Positions 1 to 9,004 of a DNA stretch of 64,000 nt are shown piece by piece. This DNA is from Glaciecola flavus (lineage in GTDB: Bacteria; Pseudomonadota; Gammaproteobacteria; Enterobacterales; Alteromonadaceae). The notes under the pieces were generated by a model. It was not told the DNA's origin. It searched no databases and worked only from the letters and a program-made list of their open reading frames with translations. The first letter of the stretch is position 1. Each line of letters begins with the position of its first letter. Made by a program: the position numbers and the translations under genes. The stretch is from the NCBI RefSeq assembly GCF_042646125.1, contig NZ_JBHRSW010000023.1, positions 30,173-94,172 of the forward strand, written 5' to 3'.

Positions 1-216
1 CATGGCGTTGCCAATCACGACGATATCTGGTTCTGGATCAAATTGGCTTAAGTCATAACCTTCGGTTAACTCAATGTCTAGTGTTTCTAGCTGTGTGCTC
101 ATCGGCGGGTAGACATTGCGGTCTGAGCCGGTCACCTTGTAACCCAGACTCTTGGCCAATGCCGCTATACCGCCCATAAAGGTGCCACAAATACCAAGGA
201 TATGTATGTGTTTCAT
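1..216 (-). CDS. mpl: UDP-N-acetylmuramate:L-alanyl-gamma-D-glutamyl-meso-DAP ligase, N-terminal part
   Basis: The first 72 codons of a gene that runs off the left edge. Mpl ligates recycled murein tripeptide to UDP-MurNAc in the cytoplasm, saving cell-wall material. The protein begins MKHIHILGICGTFMGG, the Mur-ligase nucleotide-binding start typical of Mpl, followed by the stretch YKVTGSDRNVYPPMS that is characteristic of the family. The frame is open across the whole visible part. It is divergent from fbp, an arrangement common in Alteromonas-like genomes. The ATP-binding and catalytic domains are outside the window. Confidence 0.9.
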   Translation of the reverse strand, partial: MKHIHILGICGTFMGGIAALAKSLGYKVTGSDRNVYPPMSTQLETLDIELTEGYDLSQFDPEPDIVVIGNAM

Positions 217-343
217 ATAAACTTTTTTTAATTGCAGTATCCAGAGTGTAGCAGAAGTAAGAGGCTAATCTGAATATCTCATTTCAATAAATAGGTATTA
301 GCGATACACTCTAAACTCGGGACGAGCAAATCTGCAAAAGTTA

Positions 344-378
344 CTAGGGTCTGTAAACCAAAGGTCAACGGACCCTAG
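344..378. repeat. Inverted repeat with dispersed 19-bp motif (copy 1)
   Basis: CTAGGGTC (344-351) is complementary to GACCCTAG (371-378) with a 19-nt spacer. The right part, AAAGGTCAACGGACCCTAG (360-378), recurs exactly at 37877-37895, and a close variant lies at 31388-31403. It sits in the mpl/fbp divergent intergenic region. It could be a dispersed REP-like element or a binding site; the sequence does not decide. Confidence 0.6.
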
Positions 379-434
379 CCGAGTGAAGGTAAATCTACTA
401 ATTTGTGAATACATAACAATCAGGAACAGTTGAC

Positions 435-1412
435 ATGAAGCGCCTCAATTCTCAATTACAGCAAGACGGAGCACAGCTAGAGTTAATTTTGTTAATTCGA
501 ACGCTTCTTGCAGCGTGCAAAGAAATATCATTTCGAGTGAGTCAGGGGGCATTGGCTGGTGTATTGGGCTCAACACTATCGGAGAATGTACAGGGCGAAA
601 CACAAAAAAAGCTGGATGTCATCTCTAACCAAATTATCAAAGACACACTTTGTGAGTCAGGGTACGTTAAGGCGATGTCTTCGGAAGAAGAAGAGCACGT
701 TGTACCTTGTGATCCGAACGGCAAATATCTGGTGAGTTTTGACCCCCTAGATGGCTCGTCAAATACTGAAATCAATAGCCTTATTGGCACAATATTTTCG
801 ATATTTCATGCGCCTCAATGGATGGAGCCTGATGATCCCTCTGCGTTTATTCAGCCCGGCACACAAATGGTGGCAGCCGCTTATGTACTCTATGGCCCTT
901 CGACGATGCTAGCCTTAACGACTGGGCGCGGAACTCACTTGTACACTCTAGATAAAACACATGGCGGTTTTTTGTTGACGCAGGCGAATATCAAGTTACC
1001 TGTTCAAACCTCAGAATTTGCCATTAACGCGGCAAACCAGCGGCATTGGTCAGCACCGATGCAGGACTATGTAGCGGGCTTGATGGCAGGGAAGGATGGC
1101 CCTCGCAACAAAGACTTTAACATGCGTTGGGTTGCAGCCATGGTGGGTGACATTCATCGTGTTTTGTGCCGTGGCGGCATATTTATGTATCCGGCTGATA
1201 GCAGAGAGAGGGCTGAACACGGCAAGTTGAGATTATTGTATGAAGCAAATCCCATGGCATTTTTGATTGAACAGGCCGGTGGCAAAGCGTCGACAGGCGA
1301 GAAAAGAATAATGGAAGTCGTGCCCACTGACATACATCAACGCGTTCCCGTAATTATGGGTTCAGCAGAGGAAGTGGCGTACTGTTTGTCGTGTTTTTCC
1401 GACGACGTATAG
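435..1412 (+). CDS. fbp: Fructose-1,6-bisphosphatase class 1
   Basis: Gluconeogenic enzyme that hydrolyses fructose-1,6-bisphosphate to fructose-6-phosphate in the cytoplasm. At 325 aa it has the usual class 1 length. Metal-binding acidic residues lie in the motif FDPLDGSSN (about residues 103-111), and the substrate loop MYPADSRERAEHGKLRLLYE lies near residues 254-273. The start ATG follows CAGGAACAG. The gene is divergent from mpl and is followed by ppa, the order seen in several Alteromonadales. Growth on algal sugars and organic acids would need this step. Confidence 0.95.
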   Translation: MKRLNSQLQQDGAQLELILLIRTLLAACKEISFRVSQGALAGVLGSTLSENVQGETQKKLDVISNQIIKDTLCESGYVKAMSSEEEEHVVPCDPNGKYLVSFDPLDGSSNTEINSLIGTIFSIFHAPQWMEPDDPSAFIQPGTQMVAAAYVLYGPSTMLALTTGRGTHLYTLDKTHGGFLLTQANIKLPVQTSEFAINAANQRHWSAPMQDYVAGLMAGKDGPRNKDFNMRWVAAMVGDIHRVLCRGGIFMYPADSRERAEHGKLRLLYEANPMAFLIEQAGGKASTGEKRIMEVVPTDIHQRVPVIMGSAEEVAYCLSCFSDDV

Positions 1413-1473
1413 CGTAAAACATTGCTTTAATGCAAAACGAAAATTCACTATACTTGCCCTCAGTTTGGTTCCG

Positions 1474-1613
1474 TAAGGCAACGTTCCCATAAAGTAGGCT
1501 CCGATACCAAAATAAAGCCGCCTTAAACCCATCATTGAGGGCTTCACAAAGGCTTCCATGCCTTTGAAACTTTATTTTGGTATCGGAGCCTACTTTATGA
1601 GAACGTTGCCTTA
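1474..1613. repeat. 140-bp near-perfect inverted repeat upstream of ppa
   Basis: Two 44-bp arms (1474-1517 and 1570-1613) are complementary with one mismatch and flank a 52-nt centre. The centre can itself form two small hairpins: CCTTAA/TTGAGG with a GU pair near 1521-1540, and AAAGGC/GCCTTT near 1548-1565. The element ends 36 bp before the ppa start. A second element with the same plan (45-bp arms, 52-nt centre) lies at 7330-7471. No transposase is linked and no target duplication is obvious. It could be a MITE-like or structured regulatory element. Confidence 0.75.
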
Positions 1614-1649
1614 TTCAAGTGTAAACAAGTTTTTATTAAAGGAAGTTTA

Positions 1650-2180
1650 ATGAGTCTTAGTAATGTGCCTGCGGGCGAAAAATTACCTGATGAAGTCTTA
1701 GTTATCATTGAAATCCCAGCGTTTTCTGCACCCATTAAGTATGAAGTCGACAAAGATACGGGAGCATTGTTTGTGGATCGCTTTATGGGTACATGTATGC
1801 AGTATCCTCTTAACTATGGGTATGTAAACAATACACTCTCTGATGACGGTGATCCCGTTGATGTGTTGGTTATGACCCCGCATCCTTTGATTGCAGGCTC
1901 GGTTATTAAATGTCGTCCAGTTGGTGTGTTGAATATGACCGACGAATCTGGTCAAGATGCTAAGGTGATTGCTGTACCGGTATCCAAACTTTCACCTATC
2001 TACGACAATGTGCAAAACATCGAAGATGTGCCAGAGTTGACAAAACAACAAGTAGAACACTTTTTCTCGCATTATAAAGATCTAGAAAAAGGCAAGTGGG
2101 TTAAAATTGAAGGCTGGGGCGATATTGATGCGGCAAAAGCAGAAATTAGTTCTAGCGCAGAGCGTTTTGCCAAGGGTTAA
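1650..2180 (+). CDS. ppa: Inorganic pyrophosphatase (family I)
   Basis: Hydrolyses pyrophosphate to two phosphates and so drives biosynthetic reactions. At 176 aa it is the normal size for the soluble hexameric bacterial enzyme. The sequence shows YPLNYGYV followed by the metal-binding signature DGDPVDVLV (about residues 67-75), and EGWGDIDAAKAEI near the C-terminus. The start is preceded by AAGGAAG at an appropriate distance. The 140-bp inverted repeat lies directly upstream and would be in its leader if transcription starts before it. Confidence 0.96.
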   Translation: MSLSNVPAGEKLPDEVLVIIEIPAFSAPIKYEVDKDTGALFVDRFMGTCMQYPLNYGYVNNTLSDDGDPVDVLVMTPHPLIAGSVIKCRPVGVLNMTDESGQDAKVIAVPVSKLSPIYDNVQNIEDVPELTKQQVEHFFSHYKDLEKGKWVKIEGWGDIDAAKAEISSSAERFAKG

Positions 2181-2182
2181 AT

Positions 2183-2680
2183 TTGTTTGTAAATGTAGCA
2201 TATAAGCCTTTGTTGCATTGCCTTTTAGCGGTACTTTTACTAAGTGCCGCAGTATCCATTCATGCCAAAGCACCGAAAGAACTCTATTGGGAAGATTTAG
2301 CGCCTGAAGACTTTGTCATTCCTGATGCTCCTCCTCCTTCGGTTGATCACGAGGGGAATATGACCCAAGCTCAACCAGATGCGCCTTTGGTGGAGAATCT
2401 TGATGGCGAATTTGTGAAAATTCCAGGATTTGTTGTACCGCTTGAGGGTGATACCACAGGTATGACAGAATTTTTACTCGTTCCTTATTTTGGCGCCTGT
2501 ATTCATGTTCCTCCCCCACCTTCTAATCAGATCGTCTATGTAAAATTTTCTGAACCTGTGCCGATAGATAACCTGTATGATGCAATTTGGGTTACAGGCA
2601 CGCTGTCAACAAAGGGCTGGCGAGGCGATATTGCTTCGGTTGGCTACCGACTTTCAGGGATGGAAATTAGCGCTTTTTAA
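2183..2680 (+). CDS. DUF3299 domain protein, secreted
   Basis: A 165-residue protein of the DUF3299 family; its function is not established. It begins with a hydrophobic signal segment (about residues 8-28, ending in a plausible AxA-type site) followed by a conserved body with FVVPLEGD and YFGACIHVPPPPSNQIVYV, which are family hallmarks. The start appears to be TTG at 2183, preceded by AAGGG inside the last codons of ppa, so it is probably translationally coupled to ppa. It is expected to be periplasmic. The Cys-His in ACIHVPPPP could bind a metal, which is inference only. Confidence 0.8.
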   Translation: MFVNVAYKPLLHCLLAVLLLSAAVSIHAKAPKELYWEDLAPEDFVIPDAPPPSVDHEGNMTQAQPDAPLVENLDGEFVKIPGFVVPLEGDTTGMTEFLLVPYFGACIHVPPPPSNQIVYVKFSEPVPIDNLYDAIWVTGTLSTKGWRGDIASVGYRLSGMEISAF

Positions 2681-2724
2681 ACACATTGATGCATCTCCTT
2701 TATTAGTTAGCTCTAAGGTGGAGT

Positions 2725-4344
2725 ATGAATTTTCTAGCAAAACTATCAATAGCTCAAAAGCTGTTTCTGATCCCCATTGTTGGTATCGTCACATTCTTTA
2801 TTTACGTAGCCATAACCTTTAACACTGCAAATACTAATGTTCGTTTGTTAGAAGAAGTACGGGATGTGCAGTTTCCTGCATTGCTTGAGTCTAGAAACGC
2901 ATTGGTAAAAATAGAAAATGTTAAGACACTGTTGAGTGGAGCGGTCACAACCGGTGACGAGGAGATGCTGAGCAGCGCAGAAGAAGAATCAACCTTGGCA
3001 ATACAAAGTCTTGACAAAATATCAGCCTTAAACACAGAACTTAGCGCGGAAATAAGCCAAATTATTCAGGATTTTGAAGGCTACTACAGTGTGGCTTTTA
3101 AAGTCAGTAAATCGATGGTAGACAATACCGCAGATTTTTCTAAACTTGCCGCGCAAACACAGCAAATGAACTCTTTGTTCGACAGTGCTACCCAAGAGCT
3201 AAAAGCATTCAGTGATAGTCATCAAGGTTTGTTTAGCTCTGCGATTGAAGATGCCAATACGGGGGCGCAAAAGCTCAGTATGGTGGGCTTGATTATGGGC
3301 GCCTTGGTGGCAGTATTGTTGATAGCCATCTCCCTCCCAATCGTACACAACTTGCGTAGTAGTATTTTAAATGTAGTGAACTCACTGCGAGATATTGCGC
3401 AAGAGGATGGTGATTTAACCGTTCGTATTGTCACGAACAACAAGGATGAAATTGGTGATCTTGTGCATTGGTTTAACCAATTTGTTGAGAAGTTACAGAA
3501 TGTTGTCCGTGATATTGGTAATGCGAGTCAGCCTTTAAGTAATTTGGCGCAAAACCTAAATGATGTGTCTGACAATGCTCGCAATACTATTGCTGCACAG
3601 CAGCTGTCTGCTAGTGATGCTAAAGCCGCTGTAGATGAAATGACCGTCAGTGTTGATGCAGTTGCCAAGAGTGCTAGTGATGCAGCAGGTGCTGCAAGTG
3701 AAGCATCAGGCGCGGCAGATCAAGGACAGCGAGTCGTTAATCAGACTGTCAGCAGCATTCAAACCTTAGCTACTCGGGTGGATGAAACCGCAATTGTTAT
3801 AAAGAAACTTGAAGAAGACTCCAATCAAGTAGGCGTGATCCTTGATGTGATTAAGGGCATAGCGGAACAAACTAACTTGCTAGCCTTGAATGCAGCCATA
3901 GAGGCGGCCAGAGCGGGAGAGCAGGGGCGAGGTTTTGCTGTTGTCGCTGATGAAGTGCGTACACTGGCCTCTCGAACACAGCAGTCCACAGAAGAAATTC
4001 AATCGACAATTGAACAGCTTCAAAATGCAGCGCGATCAGCGGTTAGCGAAATGGCTAAGGGTACTGAACAAGCCGCCAAATCGGTAGATGAAGCCAATCA
4101 AGCGGGAAGTAGCTTAGGTGCGATAACGGATACAATCAGCCGTATTACAGCAATGAATGATCAAATAGCGCAATCGACGGGCGAACAGCAAAAAGTGGGC
4201 TTGTCCATCGCGCAAAATGTTGATGATATATATAGTCGTACCGAAGATACCGCGAATAGCTCTGAAAAACTTACTAATGTAAGTCAGGAACTAGAGCAGT
4301 TATCCGAAGATTTCGGCAGAATAATGAAGCAATTCAAGTATTAA
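2725..4344 (+). CDS. Methyl-accepting chemotaxis protein
   Basis: Inner-membrane chemoreceptor of 539 aa. A first membrane helix lies at about residues 13-32, a periplasmic helical sensor domain at about 33-185, a second helix at about 186-206, then a HAMP domain (LRDIAQEDGDLTVR region) and a long cytoplasmic coiled coil. The signalling hairpin tip carries the conserved TNLLALNAAIEAARAGEQGR followed by GFAVVADEVRTLA. No CheB/CheR-binding C-terminal pentapeptide is evident. The start ATG follows GGTGGAGT. The ligand cannot be inferred. Confidence 0.93.
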   Translation: MNFLAKLSIAQKLFLIPIVGIVTFFIYVAITFNTANTNVRLLEEVRDVQFPALLESRNALVKIENVKTLLSGAVTTGDEEMLSSAEEESTLAIQSLDKISALNTELSAEISQIIQDFEGYYSVAFKVSKSMVDNTADFSKLAAQTQQMNSLFDSATQELKAFSDSHQGLFSSAIEDANTGAQKLSMVGLIMGALVAVLLIAISLPIVHNLRSSILNVVNSLRDIAQEDGDLTVRIVTNNKDEIGDLVHWFNQFVEKLQNVVRDIGNASQPLSNLAQNLNDVSDNARNTIAAQQLSASDAKAAVDEMTVSVDAVAKSASDAAGAASEASGAADQGQRVVNQTVSSIQTLATRVDETAIVIKKLEEDSNQVGVILDVIKGIAEQTNLLALNAAIEAARAGEQGRGFAVVADEVRTLASRTQQSTEEIQSTIEQLQNAARSAVSEMAKGTEQAAKSVDEANQAGSSLGAITDTISRITAMNDQIAQSTGEQQKVGLSIAQNVDDIYSRTEDTANSSEKLTNVSQELEQLSEDFGRIMKQFKY

Positions 4345-4395
4345 GAATCTAAGCCAATTGCTCGGTATAAAACCGAGCTTTGGCTATCGCGATTC
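4345..4395. terminator. Hairpin between convergent chemoreceptor and uvrA genes
   Basis: Nested complementary segments GAATC/GATTC, AGCCAA/TTGGCT and GCTCGGT/ACCGAGC form one long imperfect hairpin in the space between two convergent genes. There is no clear T-run on either side, so intrinsic termination is likely but not certain. Confidence 0.5.
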
Positions 4396-4406
4396 ATCGC
4401 CTGTAA

Positions 4407-7247
4407 CTATTCACCCCAAGTTTTACCTATCATTGGCGCTAAAAACCTTGCAGTGTGCGATGCTTTGACACGGCATACCTGCTCGGGTGAGCCTTGAGCA
4501 ACAATGGTACCGCCTCCTGAGCCTCCTTCAGGTCCAAGGTCAACGACATAGTCAGCCGTTTTTACCACATCTAGATTGTGCTCTATCACCACTACGGTAT
4601 TACCGTGATCCCTGAGTCGGTGCAATACCTCAAGTAGCTGCTTGATATCATGAAAGTGCAAGCCAGTAGTGGGTTCGTCAAGTATGTATAGGGTTTGTCC
4701 GGTGTCGCGTTTTGATAGTTCTTTGGCTAATTTCACGCGTTGTGCTTCACCGCCCGAGAGAGTGGTCGCTGCTTGTCCAAGTTTAATATATGACAAACCG
4801 ACATCCATTAATGTTTGCAGTTTCCGTGCAATTGCGGGAATTGCATCGAAGAACACGCGCGCATCTTCAACAGTCATGTCTAAGACTTCATTAATGTTTT
4901 TGTCTTTGAAGCGAATTTCCAAGGTTTCGCGGTTGTAACGTTTTCCGGCACATACATCACAGGGAACATAAACATCAGGCAAAAAGTGCATTTCGACTTT
5001 AATGACACCGTCACCCTGACAGGCTTCACAACGTCCACCTTTGACGTTAAAGCTAAAACGTCCTGGTTTATAACCTCTTGAACGCGCCTCTTGCGTGCCC
5101 GCGAAGATTTCTCTAATTGGCGTAAAAATACCTGCATAAGTGGCGGGGTTTGATCGCGGTGTGCGACCAATCGGACTTTGGTCAATGTCGACTACCTTAT
5201 CGAGATGCTCTAGGCCTGTGATACTTTTGTAGGGAGCTGGCTCATTTGTCGTCGCACGGTTTAACTCAGTTTGCGCGATACGGTAAAATGTATCGTTAAT
5301 GAGTGTTGACTTGCCCGAGCCGGATACGCCCGTAATACAGGTCATGAGACCTGTTGGTATTTTCAAATCGACGGATTTAAGGTTGTTGCCGCTTGCCCCC
5401 TTTAACTCAATCCAAGGTTTGCCTTTGGCGCTATGGCGTTTCTGTGGCACAGCGATTGCCTCAACGCCGGATAGATACTTGCCCGTTAGGGATTGTTCGC
5501 AGCTCTTGATATCTTCAAGAGTACCCGACGCAATGATTTCACCGCCATGCACCCCAGCACCAGGACCAATATCGACAACAAAATCAGCCTCTCTGATGGC
5601 ATCTTCGTCATGCTCAACAACAATTACAGTGTTGCCTAAATCACGCAAATGCCTGAGAGTCAGAAGTAAGCGCTCATTGTCCCGTTGGTGGAGACCAATA
5701 CTCGGTTCGTCAAGCACATACATGACGCCAACCAAGCCCGCACCAATTTGACTTGCCAAGCGTATGCGCTGGGCTTCTCCCCCAGATAGGGTGTCGGCAC
5801 TGCGATCCATGGATAAATAATTCAGCCCAACATTCACCAAAAACTGCAAGCGATCGATAATTTCTTTTAAGATTTTTTCGGCTATCTTCGCTTTTTGACC
5901 ACTCAAGGCTAAGCCATCAAAGAAAGATAGGGCATCAGCGATTGAGCGTTCTGTAATCGCCGGTAGATTGGTATCTTGAATAAATACGTGACGTGCTTCC
6001 AAGCGAAGTCGTGAACCTGAGCACGATGAGCAAGGCTGTTGAGTTAGGTATTTGGATAACTCTTCACGCACAGTATTGGACTCTGTCTCTCGAAAGCGTC
6101 TTTCCATATTGGGGATAATGCCTTCAAAAGGATGCTTACGCTCCATGACATCACCGCGTTCGTTAATGTATTTAAACTTTATTGATTCGCCTTTTGAGCC
6201 ATTAAGCACAATATCTTGGGCTTTTTCGTCAAGTGCATTAAATGGGACTTTGAGATCAAAGCCATAGTGCTCAGCCACGGACATCAACATTTGAAAATAG
6301 TAGTAGCTGCGTTTATCCCAGCCTCGGATGGCACCACCTGAGAGCGAGAGTTCGTCATTGCTGACTACACGAGTGGGATCAAAGAACTGGCGAGTACCCA
6401 GACCATCGCAACTTTGACAAGCACCGGCGGGGTTGTTAAACGAGAACAAACGCGGTTCCAATTCGGCAATGCTATAGCCGCAATGTGGGCAAGCAAAGTT
6501 AGCAGAAAAAACAATTTCGTCTTTGCTATTGTCATCCATGTAAGCGACTTTTGCGTTTCCTGCAGCCAAGTTTAATGCCGTTTCAAATGATTCGGCTAGG
6601 CGGAGCTGGAGGTCATCTCGCACTTTAAACCTATCGACCACTACTTCAATGGTGTGTTTTTTACGTAAATCCAGCTCTGGTGGGTCGGATAAATCACAGA
6701 CCTCACCGTCTATTCTTGCGCGAATAAAGCCTTGTGCAGCAAGCGCCTCTAGTGTTTTGACATGCTCGCCTTTACGCTCGTGCACAACGGGGGCGAGTAA
6801 CATTAGCTTTGAACCCTCTGGCAAAGCGAGAACCTTGTCGACCATTTGAGAGACAGTTTGGGCGTCGAGGGCAACATCATGATCAGGACACTTCGGCGTG
6901 CCAACACGAGCAAACAACAAGCGCAAATAATCATAAATTTCTGTAATTGTGCCCACCGTAGAGCGCGGGTTATGACTAGTGGACTTTTGTTCAATCGAGA
7001 TAGCTGGCGACAAGCCTTCGATGTGGTCAACATCGGGTTTTTCCATCATGGATAAAAATTGGCGCGCATAAGCTGAAAGGCTTTCAACATAACGCCTTTG
7101 TCCTTCCGCATACAAGGTATCGAACGCGAGAGACGATTTACCTGATCCAGATAAGCCTGTGATGACTACTAGTTTGTCGCGCGGAAGTTCAATGTTGATA
7201 TTTTTTAGGTTGTGGGTTCGAGCACCCCTTACTTCAATTTTATCCAT
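4407..7247 (-). CDS. uvrA: Excinuclease ABC subunit A
   Basis: DNA-damage recognition ATPase of nucleotide excision repair; it works with UvrB and UvrC. At about 946 aa from the chosen start it is full length. Walker A GLSGSGKS lies at residues 31-38, a second Walker A (GVSGSGKSTLINDTF) in the second half, two ABC signature regions (LSGGEAQR), and zinc-finger cysteines as CxxC pairs (CPHCGYS..., CEACQGDGV...CDVCAGKRY). The start MDKIEVRG is preferred over an upstream TTG because AAAGGAACT precedes it. No clear LexA box was found upstream. It is divergent from the MFS-ssb pair. Confidence 0.97.
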   Translation of the reverse strand: MDKIEVRGARTHNLKNINIELPRDKLVVITGLSGSGKSSLAFDTLYAEGQRRYVESLSAYARQFLSMMEKPDVDHIEGLSPAISIEQKSTSHNPRSTVGTITEIYDYLRLLFARVGTPKCPDHDVALDAQTVSQMVDKVLALPEGSKLMLLAPVVHERKGEHVKTLEALAAQGFIRARIDGEVCDLSDPPELDLRKKHTIEVVVDRFKVRDDLQLRLAESFETALNLAAGNAKVAYMDDNSKDEIVFSANFACPHCGYSIAELEPRLFSFNNPAGACQSCDGLGTRQFFDPTRVVSNDELSLSGGAIRGWDKRSYYYFQMLMSVAEHYGFDLKVPFNALDEKAQDIVLNGSKGESIKFKYINERGDVMERKHPFEGIIPNMERRFRETESNTVREELSKYLTQQPCSSCSGSRLRLEARHVFIQDTNLPAITERSIADALSFFDGLALSGQKAKIAEKILKEIIDRLQFLVNVGLNYLSMDRSADTLSGGEAQRIRLASQIGAGLVGVMYVLDEPSIGLHQRDNERLLLTLRHLRDLGNTVIVVEHDEDAIREADFVVDIGPGAGVHGGEIIASGTLEDIKSCEQSLTGKYLSGVEAIAVPQKRHSAKGKPWIELKGASGNNLKSVDLKIPTGLMTCITGVSGSGKSTLINDTFYRIAQTELNRATTNEPAPYKSITGLEHLDKVVDIDQSPIGRTPRSNPATYAGIFTPIREIFAGTQEARSRGYKPGRFSFNVKGGRCEACQGDGVIKVEMHFLPDVYVPCDVCAGKRYNRETLEIRFKDKNINEVLDMTVEDARVFFDAIPAIARKLQTLMDVGLSYIKLGQAATTLSGGEAQRVKLAKELSKRDTGQTLYILDEPTTGLHFHDIKQLLEVLHRLRDHGNTVVVIEHNLDVVKTADYVVDLGPEGGSGGGTIVAQGSPEQVCRVKASHTARFLAPMIGKTWGE

Positions 7248-7329
7248 AGTTCCTTTGACGAATGGCAAGCGAGCTAATCAACTAGTATGCCATATAATTG
7301 CAAAAAGGCTATGTTCCTGTTCACGATTA

Positions 7330-7471
7330 CGGCGGAATGATACTGGGCTGAATAGAGGGCGACAAGAATCAAAATTTGTTTTTCACGGATGAAAAACTAA
7401 AGCGTATATGGATATACTCGCAGCGCTTTTGATTCTAGTCGTCCTCTATTCAGCAAGGTATTATTCCGCCG
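7330..7471. repeat. 142-bp inverted repeat between uvrA and the MFS gene
   Basis: Arms 7330-7374 and 7427-7471 are complementary at 39 of 45 positions and enclose a 52-nt centre, the same geometry as the element at 1474-1613 but with unrelated arm sequence. The centre contains GTTTTTC/GAAAAAC and GTATAT/ATATAC, again two inner hairpins. It occupies most of the uvrA/MFS divergent region, so any uvrA promoter lies beside or inside it. Confidence 0.7.
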
Positions 7472-7627
7472 CACGTTTAAGGCCTGATGATCCTAACTAG
7501 CTCTTACCAAATAGACAAAAAAACAGTAAACTGCGCAACCGGTGTTTTCAATAGACATAGATTCGAAAATAACCAACAGTCAATACTTGGCTTTTGGTCT
7601 CATTTATTAGGCGTAGTTAGAAGGTCC

Positions 7628-9004
7628 ATGAACGATAAAGAGTTAACTTCAACGGAACTAGGCTCAGGTTTGAGCCTTGCTGCTGTGTATGTGTTTCGTA
7701 TGCTTGGCTTGTTTATGGTCATCCCTGTTATTGCGGTTGCGGCAATTGAATACCCTGACTACTCTCCTTTACTGGTGGGACTGGCCATTGGGGGTTATGG
7801 CTTAACGCAAGCAATATTGCAAATACCCATGGGAATAATGTCGGATAGACTAGGGCGTAAACCGATAATATATCTTGGTTTAGCCTTGTTTGCTTTGGGT
7901 AGCTTGATAGCGGGTATAGCTGAATCCATGACTGTCCTTATTCTAGGGCGTGTGCTGCAGGGCGCTGGCGCGATTGCGGGTGCGGTGATGGCTTTGGCTT
8001 CTGATGTGACTAGAGAGTCACAACGCACTAAAATTATGGCGCTCATCGGTGTGTCTATCGGTTTATCTTTTTATCTTGCGCTGTTGCTTGGGCCCCTTAT
8101 CGCTGCCAATTATGGTGTGTCGGCAATATTCTACCTTACAGCCGCTAGCGCATTGTTTTGCTTCCCTCTTGTAAAATTTGGGGTGCCAAATGTACAACCG
8201 TCATCCGCAACCGGCGACGCGTTGCCAAAAACAGAATATTTGTCTGCCTTGTTTTCGCACCCTCATCTTTGGCGCTTAAACCTTTTAGTGCTTGTGCTGC
8301 ATCTACTGATTACCAGTTTTTTCGTGCAAATTCCTGTTTTATTAACGGATATTGGTGAGCCTTTAGCGAGGCATTATCAAGTGTACGGTGTGGTTTTGTT
8401 GATATCTGTTGCAATCTTAGTTGTATTAATTCGCATGGCGAATGTATTGACTACGCAAAACATGTTCAATATTACTTTGTTACTGATGGCGGTGGGCTTG
8501 GTACTACTCACTCAAGTACCGACCTATTGGCTCATTGTTGCTGCGGGAATAAGTTTTTTTGCTGGGTTTAATTTTTTAGAGGCTAAGATGCCTGCCATGG
8601 TTTCGTCTATTGCGCCAGCCGGTCAAAAGGGCAGTGCGATGGGTATTTATGCTAGTTTTCAGTTCTTGGGTGCCTTTGTAGGTGGTATGTTGTCTGGTGC
8701 AATGAATGCGTATTTCGACACTAAAACGACATTTGTAGTTTGTTTGCTGTTTATATTCTTGGCCAGCTTAGTGGCAAGAGGCTTAGCAAATGTAGAACGA
8801 GTTAAGCGAGTAACCTTGGGCTTTTCAGAAAGCACAGGTATGGATGATGACAGCATCAACCATGCAATGGCTTTGTTGATGGCAATCGAAGGGGTCAAGG
8901 ATGTCAGTGCAGATCCCGAAGCAAAGGCCTTTTATTTGAAAGTAGATGCTAAACTATTTAATACACAGTTAGCCCTAGACAGCCTGCACAACACACAAAA
9001 ATAA
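7628..9004 (+). CDS. MFS transporter, YajR-like, with C-terminal ferredoxin-like domain
   Basis: Major facilitator of about 458 aa with some 12 membrane helices. The loop motif GIMSDRLGRKPIIYLG (MFS motif A) follows the second helix, and GRVLQGAGAIAGAVMALASD matches motifs typical of drug/H+ antiporters. After the last helix there is a soluble tail of about 65 residues (DDSINHAMALLMAIEGVKDV...) resembling the YAM domain of YajR. The ATG at 7628 was chosen because transporter homology begins there; an open frame continues upstream to 7487 but has no family-like content. The order uvrA | MFS - ssb is conserved in related genera. The substrate is unknown. Confidence 0.88.
   Translation: MNDKELTSTELGSGLSLAAVYVFRMLGLFMVIPVIAVAAIEYPDYSPLLVGLAIGGYGLTQAILQIPMGIMSDRLGRKPIIYLGLALFALGSLIAGIAESMTVLILGRVLQGAGAIAGAVMALASDVTRESQRTKIMALIGVSIGLSFYLALLLGPLIAANYGVSAIFYLTAASALFCFPLVKFGVPNVQPSSATGDALPKTEYLSALFSHPHLWRLNLLVLVLHLLITSFFVQIPVLLTDIGEPLARHYQVYGVVLLISVAILVVLIRMANVLTTQNMFNITLLLMAVGLVLLTQVPTYWLIVAAGISFFAGFNFLEAKMPAMVSSIAPAGQKGSAMGIYASFQFLGAFVGGMLSGAMNAYFDTKTTFVVCLLFIFLASLVARGLANVERVKRVTLGFSESTGMDDDSINHAMALLMAIEGVKDVSADPEAKAFYLKVDAKLFNTQLALDSLHNTQK

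Noticed and set aside
1474..1613. Integron attC site
   Set aside because: The arm ends lack the GTTRRRY/RYYYAAC core sites and no integrase or cassette-like genes are near.
5299..5751. Long plus-strand open frame opposite uvrA
   Set aside because: Shadow of uvrA: no ribosome-binding site, no recognisable domain and low-complexity composition dictated by the opposite strand.
7260..7330. Possible LexA (SOS) box for uvrA
   Set aside because: No CTGT-N8-ACAG match was found upstream of uvrA or in the ssb leader; only a short CAGTAAACTG palindrome near 7524 inside the MFS leader.
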